Assembly: GCF_900010725.2 (NCBI RefSeq)
Contig: NZ_LR734824.1
Location: 61,108 to 125,107 of the forward strand
DNA from: Planktothrix serta PCC 8927
Lineage (GTDB): Bacteria > Cyanobacteriota > Cyanobacteriia > Cyanobacteriales > Microcoleaceae
Length of the DNA stretch: 64,000 bases
Direction of reading: 5' to 3'
The notes under the pieces are model-generated. The model saw only the letters and a program-made list of their open reading frames with translations, was not told the DNA's origin and ran no database searches. How positions within the stretch are numbered: the stretch's first letter is position 1; every line of letters begins with the position of its first letter. This document shows positions 57,446-64,000 of the stretch, piece after piece. The translations under genes were made by a program, and so were the position numbers.

Positions 57446-58456
57446 ATGCAATGGATCACGAAAGCTGCTCTCATCCGTCTGGGGATTTTATTAGGGGGTT
57501 TAATGGTTTTGTTTATGGCGATCGCATTTTTAATGACAACCATGCCCGAAAAAAGCTATTCAGGACAGTTACCTCCCCTAACTGCCTCTCAACAGCAATT
57601 GCGGGATGATTTAAACCGAGATATTAAAATCATGACTGAAGATATTGGCGAACATAATTATCTTTTTTATAACAATTTAATTCAAGTCGAAAAATTTTTA
57701 AAGACACGGTTGAGTCAAGCAGGTTATTCGGTTAATACTCAAGAGTATTCCGTTAATGGACAAGTTTTTAGCAACTTAGAAGTAGAAATTAAAGGAACTG
57801 AAAAACCCGATGAAATTGTCATTATTGGTGCTCATTATGATTCGGTTGTTGGTTCTCCTGGAGCAAACGATAATGGAACCGGAGCCGTTGCTGTTTTATC
57901 CTTAGCCCAGTTATTTTCCACAACTCACCCCAAACGAACCTTGCGGTTTGTGGAATTTGTTAATGAAGAACCTCCGTTTTTCTGGTCAGAAAATATGGGA
58001 AGTTTGGTTTATGCTAAACGCTGTCAAAAACGTCAGGAAAATATTGTAGCCATGCTGAGTTTAGAAACAATGGGCTTTTATTCTCAAGCTAGGAATAGTC
58101 AACAGTATCCGGTCAATATTTTAAGATTAATTTATCCCAATCAAGGAAATTTTATTGGTTTTATTGGTAATATTGGCTCCCGATCCTTAATCCATCAAGT
58201 TATAGCAAAATTTCGGACTTCTGCTCAATTTCCCTCCCAAGGCGTTAGTTTACCTGATTTTATTCCGGGGGTTGGATGGTCAGATCACTGGTCATTTTGG
58301 CAAGTTGGCTATCCCGCTTTAATGGTTACAGATACAGCCCCCTTTCGTTATCCTTATTATCATACTCAACAAGATACTCCCGATCAAATCGATTATGATT
58401 CCTTAACCTATGTTGTATCAGGATTGCAATCTGTGATTCAAGATTTAACCCATTAA
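57446..58456 (+). CDS. M28-family zinc peptidase, membrane-anchored
   Basis: 336 residues. N-terminal membrane helix (about 8-30). Metal-binding motifs of the M28 aminopeptidases: IIGAHYDSVVGSPGANDNGTG (H and D ligands) and FVEFVNEEPPFF (catalytic and ligand glutamates), later SDHWSFWQVGYPALMVTDTAPFRYPYYH. It should release amino acids from peptides outside the plasma membrane. The ribosome site TGGAGG lies before the ATG. Confidence 0.9.
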   Translation: MQWITKAALIRLGILLGGLMVLFMAIAFLMTTMPEKSYSGQLPPLTASQQQLRDDLNRDIKIMTEDIGEHNYLFYNNLIQVEKFLKTRLSQAGYSVNTQEYSVNGQVFSNLEVEIKGTEKPDEIVIIGAHYDSVVGSPGANDNGTGAVAVLSLAQLFSTTHPKRTLRFVEFVNEEPPFFWSENMGSLVYAKRCQKRQENIVAMLSLETMGFYSQARNSQQYPVNILRLIYPNQGNFIGFIGNIGSRSLIHQVIAKFRTSAQFPSQGVSLPDFIPGVGWSDHWSFWQVGYPALMVTDTAPFRYPYYHTQQDTPDQIDYDSLTYVVSGLQSVIQDLTH

Positions 58457-58488
58457 GCTGTTAAACATCATACAATTCCCCATTTCCC

Positions 58489-58530
58489 ATTCGTAATTCG
58501 TAATTCGTAATTCGTAATTCGTAATTCGTA
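58489..58530. repeat. Heptamer tandem repeat ATTCGTA x6
   Basis: Six perfect copies of ATTCGTA. The reverse complement, TACGAAT, occurs in two copies at 52561-52574 and three at 61812-61832, so the same heptamer family is dispersed in both orientations. Such short tandem repeats are typical of filamentous cyanobacteria. Confidence 0.9.
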
Positions 58531-58597
58531 ATTCCCTATTCCCTAATTAACTAAGTATTTGGATAAAATCATGCTATTATAAAAATAGTGTGAATTT

Positions 58598-58917
58598 GGG
58601 GCTGTGGCTCAGGTGGATAGAGCAAGCGCCTCCTGAAAAATCGGGCACCATGTGGGGAAACCCCGTGAGTGAATGTGGTCAAACTCAAGGAAGCCTAAGT
58701 CTGGCGACAGATAAGGTAATCTTGAGCCAAGCTTTACCTCTTATGGAGGAAAGAAGGTGCAGAGACTGGCTCTAGGGAATGATTTGTTTTATTCTTTAGA
58801 CATAACGGCCACCACCTACGGGCAGCGTCAGCCTAGGGTGAAGGGATAGTCCAGAGAGTGGGGAAACTCACACAAATCTGAAGCGCTAGGTCGGCGGTTC
58901 AAGTCCGCCCAGTCCCG
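58598..58917 (+). tRNA. trnR-CCU: tRNA-Arg (CCU), interrupted by a group I intron
   Basis: Exons are 58598-58634 and 58881-58917 (74 bases spliced). The acceptor stem GGGGCTG pairs with CAGTCCC, D-arm GCTC/GAGC, anticodon stem AGCGC/GCGCT and T-arm GGCGG/CCGCC. The spliced anticodon loop is CTCCTAA, giving anticodon CCU (arginine AGG). CCA is not encoded. The intron lies after U36, the last anticodon base. Confidence 0.93.
58635..58880 (+). ncRNA. Group I intron in the anticodon loop of tRNA-Arg(CCU)
   Basis: 246 bases. The 5' exon ends in T (the U of the U-G pair in P1), the intron ends in G (omega G), and the core has GGATAGTCCAGAG as the conserved S-element (P7 region) before the 3' end. 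There is no endonuclease reading frame. Group I introns at this site are known in bacterial tRNA-Arg(CCU) genes. Self-splicing is expected from the class. Confidence 0.88.
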
Positions 58918-58929
58918 TTTAATGGTAAA

Positions 58930-59415
58930 TTATTCGGAATCACAGCGAATTTCTAACATGAAACCATCGGGGTCGTAGAAATAAATCCCGCGTCCAGTGG
59001 GACGAGTGACAGGGCCATGATCTATGATCAGGGGATGGGAGGTGTTAGCCTGATTGCTGTGCGATCGCAATACCTCTACAGCTTGATCAAAACATTCCGG
59101 TGCAATGTCAAAAGCCAAATGATTAACGCGGGTAAACGCGATTGTTGGATCAGGATCAGGAGGGTTTAAATCGGGTTCAGCAAATAAATCAATTACCGTC
59201 CCATCAGGGGTGACAAAATTAGCCACTTTCCCTGCTTCAACTAAGGATTTTAAGGTAGTGGGAACTTCATCCCCAACTAATTCATGTAACCCTAGAATTG
59301 TACCATAAAAATAGCGAGAATTTTCTAAATTAACAACATTTAACGCAATATGGTGAACCCGGCGTAACCATCCAGGAGATAGAACTTTTGGGGATATCGC
59401 TTGAGTAGATTCCAT
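58930..59415 (-). CDS. VOC-family (glyoxalase-like) protein
   Basis: 161 residues. LRRVHHIALNVVNLENSRYFYGTILGLHEL, TRVNHLAFDIAPECFDQAVEVL and GRGIYFYDPDGFMLEIRCD mark the paired beta-alpha-beta-beta-beta units of the vicinal oxygen chelate fold, with H, H and E as metal ligand candidates. Dioxygenase, lyase or resistance roles occur in the family; the substrate is unknown. It lies four bases from the stop of the small membrane protein gene upstream on the same strand. Confidence 0.87.
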   Translation of the reverse strand: MESTQAISPKVLSPGWLRRVHHIALNVVNLENSRYFYGTILGLHELVGDEVPTTLKSLVEAGKVANFVTPDGTVIDLFAEPDLNPPDPDPTIAFTRVNHLAFDIAPECFDQAVEVLRSHSNQANTSHPLIIDHGPVTRPTGRGIYFYDPDGFMLEIRCDSE

Positions 59416-59419
59416 GAGT

Positions 59420-59803
59420 TTAATTAAACGCTACATTTTGAACTCTGCCGATTATTTTTTGAACCCAGAAAACGATTTTTTCAAGAATATGTCTTAAACT
59501 TTGGGGAGATAGAACCGCCCAAATATTAATTCCTAAACAGGTTGTTCCTAATAATAATAAGACATAGGTAGGAATCATCACCACACCAATCATAAACCAA
59601 GTGAAAACGTGCAGTACCATCAATCCCGAATATAAACTAGCAAATCCAGAAATTAAAAAGATTTGAGATTGGGGACGATTTAGACCAATAAAAATTAGGG
59701 TTTGTACCGTAGCCAATAAATTAAAAGGCACTAAAAAGGCACAAATTCCTAAACAGTTGGCACGAGAGAAATCAGCAATTGTTGTTAAATCTATCATAAT
59801 CAA
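59420..59803 (-). CDS. Small membrane protein
   Basis: 127 residues with about three membrane helices (ANCLGICAFLVPFNLLATVQTLIFIGL, ISGFASLYSGLMVLHVFTWFMIGVVMIPTYVLLLLG, TTCLGINIWAVL). No family recognised. Its stop is four bases from the start of the VOC gene, so the two form a unit. The start may be at residue 3 (MIDLTT). Confidence 0.7.
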   Translation of the reverse strand: MIMIDLTTIADFSRANCLGICAFLVPFNLLATVQTLIFIGLNRPQSQIFLISGFASLYSGLMVLHVFTWFMIGVVMIPTYVLLLLGTTCLGINIWAVLSPQSLRHILEKIVFWVQKIIGRVQNVAFN

Positions 59804-60337
59804 AACTCTTTATTTTGGGCGGTTTGAGATCTGAAATTTAATAATTTTTCTGTTCTGGACTTCTTCACTATAACGTTTTTATTGGAAATGTGAAATTTTC
59901 TCTCCCTTTCGATTATCCAGAACATTCACAATCTCAATAAAATAGTAGATGAATTCAGGAATTTTTTAATTGATCTCTGTCTAAAGGGTTAACTCCTACT
60001 CATTACTATTTATTTTTTTTTAAAGCTGTTGTCCAAAAATTGGTAAACATCATTAAGAAACTACCCAGAATAATCATTAAGGCGATTCCAACGGGGATCG
60101 CCGTTTCTAAATCAATACTTTCCATTGTCATTCGCTAAATTTAATCAACAGATACCTTAACACAGATGTTTATTCTAGGGGAAGGTGAATCTCGTGGTTT
60201 GGATTTTTGCCCTTTACCTGTTGAGTTACCCCTTTTACCGACCTTGAGCAACTTTGCCTTTCTTCTGTTACCATTGAATTTGTTACATATCTTAATCTAT
60301 TAGGACAGTCCCTTAACAAAATTATACGGAGAAGGCG
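59804..60337. other. Intergenic region containing one micro-ORF
   Basis: 534 bases. A 41-residue membrane-peptide frame on the minus strand (60006-60131) is listed separately. The rest is AT-rich and should hold the promoter of the small membrane protein gene (leftward) and of the CIA30 gene (rightward; ribosome site GGAGAAGG before ATG 60338). I see nothing else. Confidence 0.5.
60006..60131 (-). CDS. Putative 41-residue single-helix membrane peptide
   Basis: The frame reads MTMESIDLETAIPVGIALMIILGSFLMM, then a short tail FTNFWTTALKKNK and stop. An acidic N-terminus, one membrane helix and a positively charged tail are typical of small subunits of photosynthetic or respiratory complexes, but it matches none I can name. 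No clear ribosome site precedes either ATG (60131 or 60125). It lies upstream of the small membrane protein gene on the same strand. Confidence 0.45.
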   Translation of the reverse strand: MTMESIDLETAIPVGIALMIILGSFLMMFTNFWTTALKKNK

Positions 60338-61807
60338 ATGGCCGAGCAACAAAAAGGACAATGGGATGGCGGTCGGTTCCTCAAAACCCTCGCTTATTTT
60401 AGAGTTATTCCCTTTATTGGGAATATTAGCTGGATACAAAATTTATGGGGTGGAGGGACAAAAAAACGGCAAGAAAAACCGAATATTATATTAGTAGTTG
60501 GTGCGACGGGGGGAGTCGGAAAACGAGTTGTTCAACGCTTACAACAACAAGGAATCAAAGTACGTTGTTTGGTTCGAGATGCGAACAGAGCTAGAACACT
60601 ATTAGGAAATACAGTAGAATTAATTGAAGCCGATTTGACAATTCCTCAAACCCTAAACTCTGAGATTTTTCAAGATATTACCGCGATTATTTGTTGTAGT
60701 GGAACGAAAGTACAACCCGTTGAAGGGGATACTCCCAACCGAGAAAAATATTATCAAGGAATTAAGTTTTATCTGCCGGAAGTCGTTGATGTACCGGAAT
60801 TAGTCGAATATAAAGGCATTCAAAATTTAATTTATGCACTCCCTAAAACTTTGAGAAATGCGGGAGAAAAAATTCTGTTTGATTTTACTCAACCCACTGA
60901 GGAAATCAAGGAAATTTGGGGTGCATTAGATGATATTGTTATGGGAGGTATTAGCGAAAGTTCCTTAAAATTAACCTCGGATAGTGCCGTGTTTACAGGA
61001 TATGTTTCAACGGCGAATTCTGGGGGGTTTGTTTCGGTTAGAACTCGCAATTTTGAACCGCCTTTAAATTTATCTGATTATCAAGGAATTGAATTACGAG
61101 TTAAGGGGGATGGAAAACGCTATAAATTTATTATTCGTTGTAATGATGGCTGGGATAGTGTCGGTTATTGTTATTCGTTTGATACGGTTTACAATATTCC
61201 AATTACGATTCGCATTCCTTTTGATAAATTAATCCCCGTATTCCGTGCTAAAACATTACAAGAGGGAAAACCGTTTAATCCTAATCAAGTATTTTCTTTG
61301 CAGTTAATGTTGAGTAAATTTCAATATGATGGGGCGTTAAATCCTAAATTTGAACCGGGACTCTTTCAATTAGAAATTGAGTCTATTAAAGCTTATGGCG
61401 GAAACATATTACCTCGGTTTGTTCAGGTGAGTTCGGCGGGAGTAACTCGTCCAGGGAAACCGGGATTAAATTTAGAAGAAGAACCTCCGGCGGTGCGTTT
61501 AAATGAACAATTGGGGGGAATTTTAACCTGGAAATTACGAGGAGAAGATGTTATTCGTTCTAGCGGTATTCCCTATACAATTATTCGTCCCTGTGCATTA
61601 ACTGAACAACCAGGAGGCGCTACTTTAATATTGGCTCAAGGGGATACCATTAAAGGACAAGTTAGCCGAGATGATATTGCTGAATTATGTATCCAAGCTT
61701 TAACTCAACCCAAAGCTTTTAATACCACCTTTGAAGTTAAAGCAGAACAAAATAGTCAAGGGTCAGAAAATTGGAATCAGTTATTTTCTGAGTTAAAACC
61801 CGATTAA
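60338..61807 (+). CDS. NAD(P)-binding SDR protein with inserted CIA30 domain (HCF173-like)
   Basis: 489 residues. An atypical SDR/NmrA Rossmann fold starts at about 47 (IILVVGATGGVGKRVVQRLQQQG), is interrupted at about 180-345 by a CIA30-type beta domain (FDFTQPTEEIKEIWGALDDIVMGGISESSL, FIIRCNDGWDSVGYCYSFD), and resumes with SSAGVTRPGKPG and YTIIRPCALTEQPGG. The same nested order occurs in plant HCF173, which helps psbA mRNA translation, so a role in photosystem II assembly is a reasonable inference. The ribosome site is GGAGAAGG. Confidence 0.87.
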   Translation: MAEQQKGQWDGGRFLKTLAYFRVIPFIGNISWIQNLWGGGTKKRQEKPNIILVVGATGGVGKRVVQRLQQQGIKVRCLVRDANRARTLLGNTVELIEADLTIPQTLNSEIFQDITAIICCSGTKVQPVEGDTPNREKYYQGIKFYLPEVVDVPELVEYKGIQNLIYALPKTLRNAGEKILFDFTQPTEEIKEIWGALDDIVMGGISESSLKLTSDSAVFTGYVSTANSGGFVSVRTRNFEPPLNLSDYQGIELRVKGDGKRYKFIIRCNDGWDSVGYCYSFDTVYNIPITIRIPFDKLIPVFRAKTLQEGKPFNPNQVFSLQLMLSKFQYDGALNPKFEPGLFQLEIESIKAYGGNILPRFVQVSSAGVTRPGKPGLNLEEEPPAVRLNEQLGGILTWKLRGEDVIRSSGIPYTIIRPCALTEQPGGATLILAQGDTIKGQVSRDDIAELCIQALTQPKAFNTTFEVKAEQNSQGSENWNQLFSELKPD

Positions 61808-62126
61808 CCGTTACGAATTACGAATTACGAATAGGTTGTAATATTTTATCGTAGGGGTTGGGAGACCCAACCCAGGCGCAAAGAGGGTTTGGAAACCAAA
61901 CCCCTACAGAATTTTTTCACAAATCCTAAACGGATTGCTATATATAACTACCATTACCCTATCTTCAAATCAAATTATATTTTAAAATTAAGCTAATCAG
62001 TATTTAAACTGAATCTTTAATTAGCACAAAACCCTTTACTATTCCCTATTCAGTAAGTTATATGTGTGACAGCTTATGATAGGATTTTAAGGGGGGTTTT
62101 GATGGGCAAAGCCCATCCTACGGAGT
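61808..62126. other. Repeat-rich intergenic region
   Basis: 319 bases: three TACGAAT heptamers (61812-61832), a second 92-base palindromic repeat (61851-61942), an AT-rich stretch, and the hairpin GATGGGCAAAGCCCATC (62100-62116) just before the permease start at 62127. No gene is visible. The last hairpin lies where a ribosome site would be expected and could affect translation. Confidence 0.7.
61851..61942. repeat. Dispersed ~92-base palindromic repeat, copy 2
   Basis: GTAGGGGTTGGGAGACC, CAGGCGCAAAGAGGG, CCAAACCCCTACA and the tail TTCACAAATC...GGATTGCTATA match copy 1 at 9251-9342 in order and orientation. The two arms have exchanged their inner halves relative to copy 1, as expected if paired arms evolve together. 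Confidence 0.8.
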
Positions 62127-63014
62127 ATGTTAAAGTTTAAACCTGTTTTCACGCCTTATTTATTTTTATTTCCAGCTTTATTAATGCTGACCTTAACGGT
62201 ATTCTGGCCAGCGTTACAAGCCTTTTATTTGAGTTTGTTTAGTTATGATTTGCTGACGCCGCCGGAATGGGTGGGGTTAAAGAATTTTCAACGGTTATGG
62301 ACAGATGAGGTTTTTTGGGAAACCTTAAAAAACACATTTCTGTATTTGATTATAGTTGTTCCGATTTTAGTATTTGCACCTTTAGGATTAGCAATTTTAG
62401 TCAATCAAAAATTACGCGGAATTAATGGATTTAGAACCGCCTATTATGTTCCGGTTGTGATTTCAATGGTGGTGGCGGGTATTGCTTGGAAATGGTTATA
62501 TGCAGAAAATGGGTTTTTCAATCAATTCTTGAATGCAATTTCTCTTCCTCCTATTCCTTGGTTAACCAGTCCCAATGTCGCCTTATTCAGTGTGATGGCG
62601 GTGACAATTTGGAAAGGCTTAGGTTATTATATGGTCATCTATTTAGCGGGATTACAAGGAATTCCCTTAGAACTTTATGAAGCGGCTAGTATTGATGGTT
62701 CTGATGGGTTTAGAAAACATTGGGATATTACGTTACCGTTGATGAAACCTTACATGGTTTTAGTTGGGGTAATTTCCGCTATTTCCTCAACGAAGGTGTT
62801 TGAAGAAGTTTATATTATGACCCAAGGAGGGCCCAGAAATAGTTCAAAAACAATTGTTTACTATTTGTATGACCGAGGATTCCAACAGTTAGAATTCGGT
62901 TATGCTTGTACTATCGGGTTAATTCTATTTTTAATTGTTTTAGGATTATCGATTTTACGATTAGTGATTGAACGGTTTAGCGAAAATATTAAAAGCAGTA
63001 ATCCTTTAATGTAG
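62127..63014 (+). CDS. Sugar ABC transporter permease (MalF/UgpA type), orphan
   Basis: 295 residues, six membrane helices. The ABC-ATPase contact loop EAASIDGSDGFRKHWDITLPLMKP (about 187-210) is the EAA motif of carbohydrate permeases; YNPVV-type AYYVPVVISMVVAGIAWKWLY precedes it. The MalG-type partner permease, binding protein and ATPase are not in the window; cyanobacteria often keep these genes apart. Substrate unknown. Confidence 0.9.
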   Translation: MLKFKPVFTPYLFLFPALLMLTLTVFWPALQAFYLSLFSYDLLTPPEWVGLKNFQRLWTDEVFWETLKNTFLYLIIVVPILVFAPLGLAILVNQKLRGINGFRTAYYVPVVISMVVAGIAWKWLYAENGFFNQFLNAISLPPIPWLTSPNVALFSVMAVTIWKGLGYYMVIYLAGLQGIPLELYEAASIDGSDGFRKHWDITLPLMKPYMVLVGVISAISSTKVFEEVYIMTQGGPRNSSKTIVYYLYDRGFQQLEFGYACTIGLILFLIVLGLSILRLVIERFSENIKSSNPLM

Positions 63015-63031
63015 AATGCTTAATATCCATT

Positions 63032-63427
63032 TTAGGGTTCTATCGAACACCCACAGAGTTTTTGCTCTAATAATTGTTCTCCGGCTTTTTTGAGCGCGAC
63101 TAATACAGGTTGCAGTTGTCTTCCTTTCGCGGTCAAAGAATATTCAACATGAGGGGGAATTTCTGCGTAAACCCTCCTTTCAATAATACCATATTTTTCT
63201 AATTTTCGTAGGCGAATTGTCAAGGTTTTCGGACTCAATCCAGGTAAAGCGTCTAAAAATTCATGGGTGCGACGATTCCCAATTAATAACTCGCGCAAAA
63301 TTAAAACTGACCATTTGCTGCTGATGAGTTGCACAATATATTGAATCGGACAAGTATTTTGACTTAGACAGCTTAGAGAACCGAAGTTTGGCTTTTCGAT
63401 ACAAGTGTTAACATTTGTTTGCAACAT
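63032..63427 (-). CDS. HxlR-family transcriptional regulator
   Basis: 131 residues. CPIQYIVQLISSKWSVLILRELLIGNRRTHEFLDALPGLSPKTLTIRLRKLEKYGIIER is the winged-helix HxlR signature, with a conserved cysteine (C27) near the start of the domain that in related proteins senses thiol-reactive compounds, and C126/C128 near the end. It is convergent with the permease gene. Target genes are unknown. Confidence 0.92.
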   Translation of the reverse strand: MLQTNVNTCIEKPNFGSLSCLSQNTCPIQYIVQLISSKWSVLILRELLIGNRRTHEFLDALPGLSPKTLTIRLRKLEKYGIIERRVYAEIPPHVEYSLTAKGRQLQPVLVALKKAGEQLLEQKLCGCSIEP

Positions 63428-63844
63428 TTTTTAACGTTAATCCCAAGAGTTTTGAGGATTTAATCTTTTTTAAGAATAGCCTAGAATGCCGTAGTAATAA
63501 CATTTCTTTACTTTTAGTAACTATATGAACAAAAAGAACCTATATTGAAATAATGATAGAAAGTAGTAACCTTTTAGATAGAGGGAAAACAAACCCTCGG
63601 TTGAGACCGAAAGTTCACACCTAGAGAGAAAAAAACAAAACCTAATCTTAAGAACTGTAAAGTTCACCGATTCCAGATTCAGAAGTTCTAAACATTCCAT
63701 TAAGTATCGAGTGATTTAGCTTCATCCGCTCATAGTGCCCCACGTCTGACCCGTTAGGGCAGCGTGGGATGAGTTGCGGTCAGGAACTAAAATGTTCAAT
63801 AATTTTCAATAATTGATTATAATCAAAAAAGGGGGTGATTTAAA
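63428..63844. other. Intergenic region: HxlR promoter and left end of a TnpB element
   Basis: 417 bases. Near 63595-63615 a hairpin TCGGTTGAGACCGA is followed by AAAGTTCAC, which recurs as AAAGTTCACC near 63660. A strong hairpin at 63739-63768 (CCCACG-T-CTGACCC ... GGGCAG-CGTGGG) resembles the left-end stem of IS200/IS605 elements and precedes the TnpB start by about 75 bases. No other gene is seen. Confidence 0.55.
63739..63768 (+). mobile_element. Left-end hairpin of a TnpB (IS200/IS605-like) element
   Basis: The outer stem CCCACG/CGTGGG and inner stem CTG-A-CCC/GGG-CAG around GTTA form an almost perfect 30-base hairpin. It lies just upstream of a tnpB gene cut by the window end, the usual place for the Y1-transposase recognition hairpin. 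Confidence 0.55.
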
Positions 63845-64000
63845 GTGCTTAAGGCAGTAAAGGTTAGACTATACCCAACACCGGAACAGGAATTGGCATT
63901 AGCCAAGTCTTATGGGTGTGCAAGATGGTATTGGAATTTTGCCTTAAATGCCTGTATTCAGCACTATCAAGAAACAGGAAAAAGCTTAAAACTAGCAACC
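63845..64000 (+). CDS. tnpB: TnpB (IS605 OrfB), N-terminal part cut by window edge
   Basis: 52 residues from a GTG start (ribosome site GGGGGTGA ten bases upstream), open to the window end. MLKAVKVRLYPTPEQELALAKSYGCARWYWNFALNACIQHY is the conserved start of IS605-type TnpB (helix-turn-helix OrfB domain). It is a different subgroup from the cysteine-free TnpB at 54158. The catalytic part is outside the window. Confidence 0.88.
   Translation, partial: MLKAVKVRLYPTPEQELALAKSYGCARWYWNFALNACIQHYQETGKSLKLAT

Noticed and set aside
58590..58775. 61-residue frame starting at 58590
   Set aside because: It reads through the tRNA-Arg 5' exon and group I intron; the RNA structure explains the sequence better.
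63590..63680. Small RNA candidate from the repeated AAAGTTCAC and hairpin
   Set aside because: No clear promoter or terminator frames it, and it may be part of the left end of the adjoining TnpB element.

Overview
The window looks like chromosomal DNA of a filamentous cyanobacterium, probably of the Planktothrix/Oscillatoria/Microcoleus kind. The evidence is an AT-rich background, many copies of the cyanobacterial octamer GCGATCGC (HIP1), heptamer tandem repeats, cyanobacterial families (CIA30/SDR fusion, Uma2 proteins, TnpB elements, Kdp with a shortened KdpD), a glutamine riboswitch and a group I intron in a tRNA gene. The species assignment is inference. There is no prophage, rRNA or CRISPR array.

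Layout. 1-3180: end of a P-loop kinase gene, a membrane-anchored GHL10 glycosidase-like protein and a class II Fic protein. 3182-9072: a complete K+-ATPase operon read leftward (kdpA-kdpB-kdpF/G-kdpC-short kdpD), divergent from a histidine kinase and response regulator (9403-11183). 11245-14440: an HTH-membrane protein, a FYLxxYPDV-repeat protein and a BrnT/BrnA toxin-antitoxin pair. 14567-20880: phosphoglucomutase, a PAS histidine kinase, a TldE/PmbA protein, Uma2 and DUF29. 21041-26878: uvrC, then convergently a dCache/PAS histidine kinase paired with a BMP-family lipoprotein. 26900-33932: a broken TPR gene, leuD and leuC, then an accessory run of two Uma2 proteins, an AbiEii-like nucleotidyltransferase, a PD-(D/E)XK protein and an unknown protein.

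33933-38672 is the most system-like accessory block. An HTH-AAA ATPase overlaps by 4 bases a large membrane-anchored AAA ATPase with a sharp change of base composition inside it. Upstream is a divergent promoter region rich in TTGCGT half-sites. Downstream are an orphan HicB, a YefM antitoxin beside a decayed YoeB toxin, and a scrap of another copy of the ATPase C-terminus. 38874-41044 holds an alpha/beta hydrolase, then on the minus strand a promoter, a glutamine riboswitch and a 64-residue peptide gene, and a TnpB scrap. 41045-45654 is a tandem pair of dynamin-like GTPases.

45690-64000: a VanX-like dipeptidase, an Rpn nuclease, a secreted SH3-like protein, a second GHL10 protein carrying SLH domains, a GNAT, a Slt transglycosylase, a methyltransferase, a solo TnpB element without a zinc ribbon, a B12-binding radical SAM enzyme, an M28 peptidase, tRNA-Arg(CCU) interrupted by a group I intron, VOC and small membrane proteins, an HCF173-like CIA30/SDR protein, a lone sugar ABC permease, an HxlR regulator and the start of another TnpB element.

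The parts most worth a second look are the riboswitch-peptide unit (39857-40266), the paired ATPase locus (33933-38672), the tandem dynamins, the intron-bearing tRNA and the lipoprotein/sensor-kinase pair. Residue positions are approximate where marked 'about'.
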